This document shows, one piece after another, positions 1 to 6,568 of a stretch of DNA of 9,014 nucleotides. Source of the DNA: an uncultured Candidatus Saccharibacteria bacterium (GTDB lineage: Bacteria > Patescibacteriota > Saccharimonadia > Saccharimonadales > Saccharimonadaceae); assembly GCA_937958235.1 (NCBI GenBank), contig CALFGG010000091.1:1-9014 (forward strand). The letters are read 5' to 3'. The number at the start of each line of letters is the position of its first letter. Position 1 is the stretch's first letter. The position numbers were made by a program, and so were the translations under genes. Below the pieces are notes generated by a model that saw nothing but the letters and a program-made list of their open reading frames with translations, was not told where the DNA came from and searched no databases.

Positions 1-1
1 G

Positions 2-691
2 ACGAAGGTTATTGGTGTTGGCCAGGATATTAGTGTTGATTAGAGTACTAAAGGCGTTACCATCGAGGAAGGTGGCAGTATTCGGGACATAGTTGGTAAC
101 AACGGAGACTTCAAGAATGTCGCTATAAGTATCGGTGGGGAGAGTGGCGGCAGATTTGACACCTAGGAAGATGCTAGTGGATTCGCCGGTGGCTGAGGTA
201 GGGGCGCTGGTGGTTTTGATGGCAACAGGGGCGGATTTTTTAGCGATGGGTTTAAAGGTAGTATTGTCTAGTGAGTAGCCCCAAGTGGCAGCGGTGAAGT
301 TGGTAGCTGCGGTGTCGGCAGCGATCGAGGTGATGTTGGTCGTATTTAGAGGATTGGCGCTTTTTAGATCAGTATCTTCATCTTGATCAGAAAGTGAAAT
401 GGTGTAACCAGTGCGACAGTCGGTTGTGACTTTAACGCCAAAGGCCTGGCTTTTAAAAGCAGAGTTATTAAGATCGGTGGCATTAAAATGGATGTTGGCA
501 GCGGTATCTACGGTGATGGAGAGGCTAGGGTTAGTTGGGGATGACGGAGCGGCTGAAACTTTAGTTTGAGGGAAATGTGTGAACATAGAAAAAATAGCAG
601 TAAGGGCGAGGATTGGGAGAAAACCTAGAATGGTAAAAACTTTCGATGTGATTGAGTTTTTGAAAACCTTTTTATGGATTTTGTTTGACAT
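2..691 (-). CDS. Secreted, Thr/Ala/Asn-rich surface-type protein, C-terminus outside the window
   Basis: This is a reading frame of 230 codons from an ATG at 691 leftward, still open at the window edge, so the C-terminus is missing. Residues 1-48 form a long Sec-type signal sequence: a basic N-region (KIHKK, then K11 and K17), a hydrophobic core around 18-37, and a plausible cleavage site after VSA at 45-47. The mature part is rich in Thr, Ala, Asn and Ser, with alternating polar and hydrophobic stretches typical of beta-sandwich surface domains. Notable segments are a GYTISLSD strand near 95-102 followed by an acidic DQDEDTD run (102-108), and TYSDILEVSVVTN near 188-200. Only one cysteine (C92) is seen. 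AGGA at 700-697, five bases before the ATG, decides the start. It has its own promoter and lies beyond the mscL terminator. The style resembles secreted proteins common in Saccharibacteria, but no named family is claimed; adhesion or surface-coat function would be a guess. Confidence 0.85.
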   Translation of the reverse strand, partial: MSNKIHKKVFKNSITSKVFTILGFLPILALTAIFSMFTHFPQTKVSAAPSSPTNPSLSITVDTAANIHFNATDLNNSAFKSQAFGVKVTTDCRTGYTISLSDQDEDTDLKSANPLNTTNITSIAADTAATNFTAATWGYSLDNTTFKPIAKKSAPVAIKTTSAPTSATGESTSIFLGVKSAATLPTDTYSDILEVSVVTNYVPNTATFLDGNAFSTLINTNILANTNNLR

Positions 692-725
692 TTTTTTCCT
701 TTTTGTTTGATATGGCCGACAATAT

Positions 726-742
726 TACTATGAGGCATAGTA
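726..742 (-). repeat. Perfect 7-bp inverted repeat in the 5' leader of the secreted protein gene
   Basis: The arms tactatg (726-732) and catagta (736-742) flank a 3-nt spacer. The hairpin lies 6-22 nt downstream of the predicted +1, about 35 nt before the ATG. It could be an operator half-site pair or an mRNA-stabilising 5' hairpin; the sequence does not discriminate. Confidence 0.5.
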
Positions 743-754
743 CTCGATGGTTTT

Positions 755-783
755 ATTTTAACATAAGTGTTTTATCGATGCAA
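755..783 (-). promoter_or_regulatory. Sigma-70 promoter with extended -10 for the secreted protein gene
   Basis: Read leftward, a -35 TTGCAT (783-778) is followed by a 17-bp spacer and a -10 TAAAAT (760-755) preceded by TGT, an extended -10. The predicted +1 is near 748, giving a leader of about 57 nt before the ATG at 691. The -35 sits directly beyond the mscL terminator, so the gene is probably an independent unit. Confidence 0.65.
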
Positions 784-785
784 AG

Positions 786-814
786 AAAAAAGCCACCAAT
801 TTGGTGGCTTTTTA
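786..814 (-). terminator. Intrinsic terminator of mscL, symmetric
   Basis: The arms agccacca (791-798) and tggtggct (802-809) form an 8-bp stem with a 3-nt loop. An A-run (786-791) lies on one side and a T-run (809-813) on the other, so the structure can terminate in either direction. In the leftward direction it lies 13 bases beyond the mscL stop codon, ending in a run of six T. No rightward gene approaches it in this window. Confidence 0.9.
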
Positions 815-826
815 TAATTTAGTGGA

Positions 827-1288
827 TTATTTTTTGCGTTGATCGCGAATTTCTTCGAGAACGGCAAGAATTTTATCGTCAGTGGTTGGCTCAGTTTTGA
901 TTTCAGTTTCTTTCTTAGCTGAGAATTTATTAATTAATTTGATGAAGATAAATACACAGAAGGCAACAATGAGGAAGTCAACGATATTTTGGATGAAGTT
1001 ACCATAGCGAATGTGGGCTGCACCAGATCCACCAAAGAAATTAGGGATGGTGATTTCTAGGCTAGTAAAATCAATACCACCAAGGACGACGCCGACGACA
1101 GGCATAATAAGGTCGTTGACTAAGGAGCTGATGATTTTATTGAAGGCGCCACCAACGATAACGCCTACAGCTAGATCAAGAACGCTACCGCGGTTAATAA
1201 AGTCACGAAATTCTTTAAGGATGGGATTAACTTTTGTAATTTTTTTCTTTAGTTTCTTTAAATCGGTTTTTAAATCAGGATTTTTCAT
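827..1288 (-). CDS. mscL: Large-conductance mechanosensitive channel MscL with a basic N-terminal extension
   Basis: MscL is a homopentameric inner-membrane channel that opens under membrane tension and releases solutes during hypo-osmotic shock. The 153-residue frame carries the family's signature: EFRDFINRG then VLDLAVGVIVGGAF (TM1, about 36-66) and DLIMPVVGVVLGGIDF, a periplasmic loop (about 74-96), then FIQNIVDFLIVAF (TM2, about 98-120) and the C-terminal bundle helix (KILAVLEEIRD, 139-149). The pore-constriction pair equivalent to E. coli L19/V23 is L39/V43. Compared with E. coli (about 136 aa), some 20 residues are added before EFRDF, strongly basic (KKLKKKITK). No in-frame alternative start exists inside that stretch, so the extension appears real. 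The ATG has no Shine-Dalgarno sequence, but a TATAAT lies seven bases upstream, suggesting a leaderless transcript. The membrane-protein gene ends 42 nt upstream on the same strand, so readthrough from it is also possible. A terminator follows. Confidence 0.96.
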   Translation of the reverse strand: MKNPDLKTDLKKLKKKITKVNPILKEFRDFINRGSVLDLAVGVIVGGAFNKIISSLVNDLIMPVVGVVLGGIDFTSLEITIPNFFGGSGAAHIRYGNFIQNIVDFLIVAFCVFIFIKLINKFSAKKETEIKTEPTTDDKILAVLEEIRDQRKK

Positions 1289-1295
1289 AATGTTA

Positions 1296-1301
1296 ATTAT
1301 A
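1296..1301 (-). promoter_or_regulatory. Consensus -10 (TATAAT) of mscL placing +1 at the start codon
   Basis: TATAAT reads leftward from 1301 to 1296. With the usual six-base gap, +1 falls at 1289, one base before the mscL ATG (1288). No convincing -35 is seen at 16-18 bp, and there is no TG extension. There is no Shine-Dalgarno sequence in the region, consistent with leaderless initiation. Confidence 0.55.
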
Positions 1302-1330
1302 AACGAAAACCGAAATATTACTACAGCAGA

Positions 1331-1975
1331 TTAGACGGCTTTAGTATTGAAAGTGGCGTAATTGTTTTTGAGATTGGTGAGATTTTTAATTTCTGTATCT
1401 GTAGCGGTTTTGGCGTTAGGTTTTGTGGTGCGCTCATGGGCTTCAGTTTGATAGTTAATGAGATAGGTGAGTTGAAGTGTGAATTCGCGAACAAGGACAC
1501 GGTCAAGATGCGCGGAAAGGTGGGCGGTTTCAAGAGTGGAATTTAGAGTTTTGTTTTTAGATTTCTCATCTTGGGCAATGGTATCTTCTTCAAGATCGGA
1601 AACGTCTTCGATACCAAACTCTTCATTGAGAGATTTGGACTCGGTGAGCATAAGTTCGCTAAGAACTGTTTTGAGAGAGGCGGTATAAGCACGAAGATCG
1701 GAAGACTTCAAGAGATCGCCATATTTTGAAATTGTTTCATCGTTGAGATATTTTGCCATAAAATAGCTTCGAATAAGAAGATCGCGGTCACGAGTATCGA
1801 TGGTTTTTTTGGTATTAAAAAGTAGCGATGCCCCGATGAGGAAGAAGATAGAAATAACGGCGATAAGAATATTTCTGGGCGTAAGGTATGAAAGAATATC
1901 AAACCCTGAACCAGAAGGTTTATGATGGTTTTTGTTGTCGCTCGCAATTTGTTGCAAGTATGCCATTTTATCCAT
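1331..1975 (-). CDS. Uncharacterised single-pass membrane protein (214 aa)
   Basis: I do not recognise this family. The protein has a short N-terminal cytoplasm-type segment (1-34, with DNKNHHKPSGSG at 13-24), one clear transmembrane helix at about 35-53 (ILIAVISIFFLIGASLLF), and a roughly 160-residue hydrophilic, mostly helical domain. The domain has an acidic stretch (VSDLEEDTIAQDE, 125-137) and a basic and Asn/Thr-rich tail. Having no cleavable signal, it probably acts as a membrane-anchored protein; orientation is undetermined. There are no catalytic motifs and no cysteines. The ATG at 1975 coincides with the predicted +1 of an extended -10 promoter and has no Shine-Dalgarno sequence; an in-frame ATG at 1966 is the only close alternative and has none either. 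It precedes mscL by 42 nt on the same strand and is divergent from dnaG. Single-TM proteins beside housekeeping genes are frequent in CPR genomes, but no function is inferred. Confidence 0.85.
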   Translation of the reverse strand: MDKMAYLQQIASDNKNHHKPSGSGFDILSYLTPRNILIAVISIFFLIGASLLFNTKKTIDTRDRDLLIRSYFMAKYLNDETISKYGDLLKSSDLRAYTASLKTVLSELMLTESKSLNEEFGIEDVSDLEEDTIAQDEKSKNKTLNSTLETAHLSAHLDRVLVREFTLQLTYLINYQTEAHERTTKPNAKTATDTEIKNLTNLKNNYATFNTKAV

Positions 1976-1981
1976 GTGATT

Positions 1982-1990
1982 ATTATAGCA
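1982..1990 (-). promoter_or_regulatory. Extended -10 promoter (TGCTATAAT) of the 214-aa membrane protein gene
   Basis: Leftward, TGC (1990-1988) directly precedes a perfect TATAAT (1987-1982). With the standard six-base gap, +1 is exactly the A of the ATG at 1975. No good -35 is seen, which is tolerated by extended -10 promoters. This implies a leaderless mRNA. Confidence 0.7.
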
Positions 1991-2004
1991 TAACAGATTT
2001 GAGA

Positions 2005-2013
2005 TGGTATAAT
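2005..2013 (+). promoter_or_regulatory. Extended -10 promoter (TGGTATAAT) of dnaG
   Basis: TGG (2005-2007) precedes a perfect TATAAT (2008-2013). Predicted +1 is near 2020, a few bases before a GGAGG ribosome site at 2027-2031. It is back to back with the leftward extended -10 at 1990-1982; the two TG elements are only 14 bp apart, so the polymerase footprints must overlap. The -35 is weak. Confidence 0.7.
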
Positions 2014-2039
2014 TTATAAAAGACGTGGAGGAAGACCTG

Positions 2040-2075
2040 ATGAGGAAGTCGATAGATTGGAGAATGAAGTCTTAA
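2040..2075 (+). CDS. Putative 11-codon leader peptide overlapping the dnaG start (TAATG)
   Basis: From an ATG at 2040 the frame reads MRKSIDWRMKS and stops at TAA (2073-2075). The last A of the stop is the first base of an in-frame dnaG ATG (2075-2077). GGAGG at 2027-2031, eight bases upstream, is the strongest ribosome site in the dnaG leader and fits this start rather than a dnaG start. This arrangement is what translational coupling normally looks like. The peptide itself has no recognisable function. It is also possible that the GGAGG is incidental and dnaG starts at TTG 2057. Confidence 0.4.
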   Translation: MRKSIDWRMKS

Positions 2076-3718
2076 TGCAGGAAGCTAAGGAGGAAATTCG
2101 TGCAAGGTTGCCGATTGAGGATGTAGTTTCGCAGTATATTGAGCTTAAGAGAGCTGGGAGAACACTGAAGGGACGATCGCCTTGGGGTGTGGACAAGACA
2201 CCTTCTTTTATGGTGTCGCCGGAGAAGGGGATTTGGCATGATTTTTCGGCGAATAAGGGCGGAGATATTTTTAGTTTCATTATGGAGGTGGAGGGGATTA
2301 CTTTCCGAGAGGCTTTGGAAAAACTGGCTGCGCAAGCAGGGGTGGAACTAAAAAGATACGACAAAAGCGATGAGATAAATGCGCGTCTTAAGATGCGAGC
2401 TAAGGAAGTGATAGAGTTGGCATGTAAGTATTTTCAGGTTTGTCTAGCGAAGAACAAGTCGGTTTGTGAGTATGTATTTTATAGTCGAAAGTTAAATAGA
2501 AATACGATTGTGGATTTTCGAATTGGCTATGCGCCAAATTCAAAGAATAGCTTGATGGAGTTTTTGAAGAAAAGGGGATACTCCTTGCAAGAGGCGAGAG
2601 AAGCGGGACTAGTAAACCGATTCGATGGTGACCTTTTTAAGGGCAGGATGATGATTCCGTTTTTGGATGCTAATACTGGAGAAGTGATCGGTTTTACGGG
2701 TCGAATTATCGAGAAGGGAGAACCAAAGTATTTAAATACGCCAGAGACGAGACTCTTTAATAAGGGGCGATTTATTTTTGGACTTTCACAGGCGAAAGAA
2801 GCAATCAGAAAAAGTAATTTTGTGGTGATTGTGGAAGGAAATATGGATGTGATTTCGTCGCATCAGGCGGGAGTGAAGGAAGCGGTGGCGACTTCAGGAA
2901 CAGCAATGACGGAAAATCACCTGAAGATTTTGTCGAGATTAACAACTGACATACGATTGGCGTATGACGGAGATGAGGCTGGGGTGAAAGCGGCAGAGCG
3001 AGCTATTATGCTGGCGGGAAAGATTGGAATTTCATTGTCGGTAATTTCAGGCTATGGAAAGGCAAAAGATCCAGACGAGTTAATTAAGATTGATCCAAAA
3101 TTGTGGCAAGAATGCGTGGAGGAAAGAATGCCGGCGGTGGATTGGATCTTAAAAAAATATGAAAGTAAGTTGAATCTAATGACGGGGCCGGGAAAGAAGG
3201 AATATTCTGATATGGCAATGAAGATTATTTCTTATATAGAAGATCCGGTGGAGCGAAAGCATTATGAACAGATGGTGGCAAGAAAGCTGGATGTGACGGT
3301 TGAGGATTTACAGGCGAAGAAGATTACGGCGGAAACGGTGCGATTAAAGCCGGTGGCGACGAAAGAACAGGAGACGATGGGTTCTGGACTCGGTGAGTCG
3401 ATGGCGGTGATGAAGAGTCTTGAGGATAGCTTGCAGGCAATTTTGGTTTATGGGGGAGCGGTAGGGCAGGAGATAGGACTTGAAATCCCGGAAGACGAGA
3501 TGAGGTTGGAAGAGCTCTCTTTGATTTTTGAAGAAAAATACGCCGGAATGAAAGAAGAGGCGTTGACACGTGAAGTGGCAAGTTTAAATAGCCGATACAA
3601 GGAAGAATTAAAGAAACGCAGGATTTCTGAGTTGACAGAAAAATTGGTGGAATTTGAGAATGACGAAGAGAAAACGGTGGAGATTTTGAAGCAGATTGAA
3701 CAGCTTAGACGTGAATAG
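2057..3718 (+). CDS. dnaG: DNA primase DnaG lacking the zinc-ribbon ligands
   Basis: DnaG makes the RNA primers for lagging-strand synthesis and works with the replicative helicase DnaB. In the frame from TTG 2057 (553 aa), the N-terminal domain (about 10-98) keeps the primase backbone (KTPSFMVSP, 47-55; KGGDIFSF, 67-74), but the CPFH and CFGC ligand positions read SPWG (41-44) and DFSA (62-65), so no zinc site remains. The catalytic core (about 120-370) has YLNTPET (225-231), FNKG (234-237), the TOPRIM motifs EGNMD (260-264) and DGDEAG (304-309), and KDPDE (337-341). The rest is the helicase-binding region, helical and Glu/Lys-rich. Two starts compete: TTG 2057 with AGGAAG eight bases upstream, and ATG 2075, which gives a family-like N-terminus (MQEAKEEIRARL) and overlaps the leader frame stop. 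I think 2075 is at least as likely. Length is close to the E. coli enzyme (581 aa). Confidence 0.96.
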   Translation: MENEVLMQEAKEEIRARLPIEDVVSQYIELKRAGRTLKGRSPWGVDKTPSFMVSPEKGIWHDFSANKGGDIFSFIMEVEGITFREALEKLAAQAGVELKRYDKSDEINARLKMRAKEVIELACKYFQVCLAKNKSVCEYVFYSRKLNRNTIVDFRIGYAPNSKNSLMEFLKKRGYSLQEAREAGLVNRFDGDLFKGRMMIPFLDANTGEVIGFTGRIIEKGEPKYLNTPETRLFNKGRFIFGLSQAKEAIRKSNFVVIVEGNMDVISSHQAGVKEAVATSGTAMTENHLKILSRLTTDIRLAYDGDEAGVKAAERAIMLAGKIGISLSVISGYGKAKDPDELIKIDPKLWQECVEERMPAVDWILKKYESKLNLMTGPGKKEYSDMAMKIISYIEDPVERKHYEQMVARKLDVTVEDLQAKKITAETVRLKPVATKEQETMGSGLGESMAVMKSLEDSLQAILVYGGAVGQEIGLEIPEDEMRLEELSLIFEEKYAGMKEEALTREVASLNSRYKEELKKRRISELTEKLVEFENDEEKTVEILKQIEQLRRE

Positions 3719-3754
3719 AGAGGGCTTTGTTGCGTAGTTTTTTATCTCATAATC

Positions 3755-3783
3755 TAGACATTTTAAAGAATAAGCGGTATATT
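3755..3783 (+). promoter_or_regulatory. Sigma-70 promoter for the 105-aa protein gene
   Basis: The -35 TAGACA (3755-3760, 5/6 match) is followed by exactly 17 bp and a -10 TATATT (3778-3783, 5/6 match). Predicted +1 is near 3790, about 31 nt before the ATG at 3821. It lies in the 102-bp gap after dnaG, so this gene, and perhaps the large gene after it, can be transcribed independently of dnaG. Confidence 0.6.
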
Positions 3784-3820
3784 TATTTAAAAGTCATATT
3801 TTAATTGAAAGGGTGTTTGC

Positions 3821-4138
3821 ATGAAAGACGAGGGTAATACTTTTACCACATCTCAAAAGGAGGTTCTTGCAAGGTTTATCGATCAGATGATTGATGAGAA
3901 AAGAGTGCCAAAAACAGATAGATTAAGAGCAGAACTAGAGGAGAAGCTGAGTGATGCCGTAATGACGGAGATTTTAATGAATCTACCAGATTATCTTTTA
4001 GATAAAATCAATGCTGCTTATGATGAAAACCGAGCCAGCGAAGAGTTGATCGCGGAGATTGTAAGAGAGGCTGGCATTGACACGACACAGATTGCACGAA
4101 AAGCGATGTTGAATTTTCGTGAGGAATTTTTAGCTTAA
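3821..4138 (+). CDS. Small helical protein of unknown function (105 aa)
   Basis: I cannot name this protein with confidence. It is predicted to be almost entirely alpha-helical, acidic, without cysteine, signal peptide or membrane helix, hence cytoplasmic. Visible segments are an N-terminal helix (QKEVLARFIDQMIDEKR, 12-28), a central amphipathic region (ELEEKLSDAVMTEILMNLPDYLLDKI, 39-64) and a C-terminal pair (EELIAEIVREAG, then IARKAMLNFREEFL). The architecture is reminiscent of the short all-helical DUF5663-like proteins seen in CPR genomes, but that is a loose resemblance. The ATG at 3821 is supported by AAAGGG at 3807-3812. It has its own promoter in the gap behind dnaG. The 793-aa gene starts 39 nt downstream on the same strand with no terminator between, so the two are probably one transcription unit. 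Confidence 0.8.
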   Translation: MKDEGNTFTTSQKEVLARFIDQMIDEKRVPKTDRLRAELEEKLSDAVMTEILMNLPDYLLDKINAAYDENRASEELIAEIVREAGIDTTQIARKAMLNFREEFLA

Positions 4139-4177
4139 TTAAAATATGACGAATCTTGAGGTATAGGAGAATAAAAA

Positions 4178-6559
4178 ATGAAAAATATGAATAATCTTGG
4201 GGGCGGAAATAATATTGATAATCTTCATGTAGATAATAATGAGAATAAAAATCTTGAACAAAATAAGGAGCAGGATAAAAAAGGTTTGGAATTTTCTAAA
4301 GAAGATATTGGAAACGGTAAAAAGCGACAGGCGATTGTGAATTTTTTGAATGCAGAGCTTTCGGCACAAATGAAGCAGGAGGTCGGCCTGGGTTTTGCTG
4401 ATGAGGGGTGGGCAAAAAAGCAGATTTTTGACGTACAGGATCGTTTGAAAAATGCTTCTAATAATTATAATACTGATCACAATGATGACGCGTTTTTGTA
4501 TGTTGTGAACGACATTATGGATAAGATTAATCAGGGGGCAGAGGTGGTTAATGGTGATGAGACAAAGACCAAAAAATTAGAAAATACAGCACGTATTAAG
4601 GAATCAATTATCGTCAGAAATAAAAAAGGTGAAATTAGTGATTCATTGATGAATCATAAATTAAATTCACTGGAGAAGGTGAATGAGAATATCAACAAAG
4701 ATTTCGACATGCGTCGCTTTGGATTTTTGGCTGAAAAACGGATGAAAGAAGATGATGAGAAATACGCGGAGAGCGTGAAACGTTTTGATCAGAAAGACTA
4801 TGAATTCCGAAAAAAATGCACTGAATATGAGGCGATGAATGGTGGGAAGTTGACGGCTGAACAGAGAGCGGAGCTTAAAAAACTACGTGGCGAGGCTAAT
4901 ACGCTTTGGGATGAACGAACTAGCTTGGAAGAGGTTGTGAGCGTTGACGAGGAAGAACGTAAGGCGAAGTTAGTCGCAGAGATAGCGGCTGAGGAGCAGC
5001 GCAAGGCAGAAGAGCGACGAAAACAGCTAGAATCAGTGCTTGGGTCGAAAAATGAAAATCAGGATAATTCAGCCAATGTGAATTCGGTTGATGATAAGGT
5101 TGATGCGACTCCAGATGCTGACAAAAAAGATGATGGTGATTTCGAAGGCGTGACGGCGGCACAGTTTAGACAGTTTATGAGAACTGGTGTGGCGGGGCAT
5201 CATAATAGGCCAGCAGTAAGCCCTGAGAAATCTGAAGCTGAGGTCGACCCGGAGAAGAAAAAACGCGAAGAGATAAATAAGTTCTACGCCTCGTTACTAC
5301 CTAAGCCAAACACCATTGAGGTTGCTGGTTTTCATGATGGTGTATTTATTGGTGACGCTATATTGGATACAAACTCCGAGAGTATGAGTAGAGTACAACA
5401 GATAATAGATAGTCGTGAAGACTATCTGAAGAACACTAATAAAGAGGAACTTTCTAACGAAAAAGTTGATTTCTTAATGGGTAGTAATCTTGGGTCGAAC
5501 CTATTATTGAACTACTGTAGAATTAAAGATGATATAGAAATTAGTACAGAGTCGGAGAAAAAGGCACTTTATACTAAGATGTTTAATGAACTATTTTCTG
5601 CAAAAAATAAATTACTTTCTTTCTATGACCCAAGGAAGGCTGCAGCGGAACTCTGCAAAGCGACAGGGAAGGTTTTTAATTCGGATGATTATAAAGATGC
5701 TATGCCGGAAATTAATAAGGGGCAATATGAGGCTGCATTAAATCTATTAAATGGATTTCAGGTTAATCTTATCTACTTGATGGGGCAGGAAATTGGTTCT
5801 AATGATCCTAGTACGGTGATCGACGCATTTCAGAATGAGAAGAAAACTGAGTCTTATAGGAAATTAAGCGAAGAAATAGCATTAATAAGAGAATCTAATC
5901 AGAATGAAAAGATGCGCGTAAGTAGCGAGGATGAAGTTTCTTCTGCTGATAAAAATAAGTTGCAGGGTGAGAATGAATCAAACCTTTTTAATCTGAGTGA
6001 AAGAGATCGCATATATTATGAGAAAAAGGCTGTTTCTGCAGATTTTGTGCGAAGTTTCTTTAATAGGGATGCTGATTTTAAGGTGAAATCTTATTTGAAT
6101 GGGTTAAATTATTATCAGGATGGGATAAGTAAGGCTAAGTTGACTACTGAAATGCTTAAGACACAGGCTGAAAATAGTGCTGAGATTGCGAAAAACTTAA
6201 AAGAGCTCAAGCTTGAGACAATGTTTAAGAAATTTGCTAAGGACATGACTGGTGATGAAGAAAGTAGGAAATTTGGGGCCTCATATCTATATAATGAGCT
6301 TAAAAAACAATGGAGGGATGTCAAATCTTATACTGAAAGTAGTGCCTTTAGAAGCTTATCTAAAAGTGAACGACAAGATTTGTATGTAAAGCGAGACTTA
6401 CTCTTTAATATTTCAGATAGTCTAAATGATTTTTGTAGTGAGGCTTTTGGAAAAGAAAAATATGATGTTAGGTATGATTTAGCTAATTATTCAAAAAGTA
6501 ATAAGCTAAATATAGTAAAAACGTTGGTGCGTAACTTGAGTTTTATGCGTAAACGTTAG
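4178..6559 (+). CDS. Large charged, coiled-coil-rich cytoplasmic protein of unknown function (793 aa)
   Basis: No known family is recognised. The protein has no signal peptide and no membrane helix. Regions in order: an Asn-rich low-complexity N-terminus (1-35); a helical domain (about 40-165); a strongly charged region likely to form coiled coil (about 165-288, including EEERKAKLVAEIAAEEQRKA at 258-277); an acidic, disordered linker (290-325); a short GVTAAQFRQFMRTGVAG segment (324-340) and a second charged linker (345-368); then a large C-terminal helical domain (about 370-793) with a few aromatic patches and a basic end (SFMRKR). Four cysteines are scattered (214, 447, 493, 753). There is no Walker A, zinc-binding cluster or nuclease motif. 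The ATG at 4178 follows AGGAG (4165-4169) by eight bases; an in-frame ATG at 4187 is less well placed. It follows the 105-aa gene closely and is closed by a hairpin, so it sits between primase and sigma factor but is probably expressed apart from rpoD. A structural or scaffold role is conceivable but unproven. Confidence 0.85.
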   Translation: MKNMNNLGGGNNIDNLHVDNNENKNLEQNKEQDKKGLEFSKEDIGNGKKRQAIVNFLNAELSAQMKQEVGLGFADEGWAKKQIFDVQDRLKNASNNYNTDHNDDAFLYVVNDIMDKINQGAEVVNGDETKTKKLENTARIKESIIVRNKKGEISDSLMNHKLNSLEKVNENINKDFDMRRFGFLAEKRMKEDDEKYAESVKRFDQKDYEFRKKCTEYEAMNGGKLTAEQRAELKKLRGEANTLWDERTSLEEVVSVDEEERKAKLVAEIAAEEQRKAEERRKQLESVLGSKNENQDNSANVNSVDDKVDATPDADKKDDGDFEGVTAAQFRQFMRTGVAGHHNRPAVSPEKSEAEVDPEKKKREEINKFYASLLPKPNTIEVAGFHDGVFIGDAILDTNSESMSRVQQIIDSREDYLKNTNKEELSNEKVDFLMGSNLGSNLLLNYCRIKDDIEISTESEKKALYTKMFNELFSAKNKLLSFYDPRKAAAELCKATGKVFNSDDYKDAMPEINKGQYEAALNLLNGFQVNLIYLMGQEIGSNDPSTVIDAFQNEKKTESYRKLSEEIALIRESNQNEKMRVSSEDEVSSADKNKLQGENESNLFNLSERDRIYYEKKAVSADFVRSFFNRDADFKVKSYLNGLNYYQDGISKAKLTTEMLKTQAENSAEIAKNLKELKLETMFKKFAKDMTGDEESRKFGASYLYNELKKQWRDVKSYTESSAFRSLSKSERQDLYVKRDLLFNISDSLNDFCSEAFGKEKYDVRYDLANYSKSNKLNIVKTLVRNLSFMRKR

Positions 6560-6568
6560 CATAGACTT

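Noticed and set aside
744..780. Direct repeat tcgatg at 744-749 and 775-780 flanking the promoter, three helical turns apart
   Set aside because: Only six bases match; such a repeat is expected by chance and there is no third copy to support an operator.
1011..1334. Rightward open frame antisense to mscL
   Set aside because: It lies fully over the strongly conserved MscL frame, shows no sensible domain or ribosome site, and is explained as the complement of MscL codons.
2040..2080. A frameshift at the dnaG start joining ATG 2040 to the primase frame
   Set aside because: The primase N-terminus is complete from ATG 2075 by family comparison, so no extra residues are needed and an intact small frame explains the ATG better than an error.
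3719..3752. T-rich stretch after dnaG as an intrinsic terminator
   Set aside because: There is a T-run at 3738-3743 but no stem of useful length directly before it, so I do not call a terminator; dnaG may read through into the 105-aa gene.
4310..5690. P-loop-like glycines in the 793-aa protein (GNGKKR at 45-50, ATGKVF at 495-500)
   Set aside because: Neither meets G-x4-G-K-[ST], and no Walker B strand is associated, so no ATPase is claimed.
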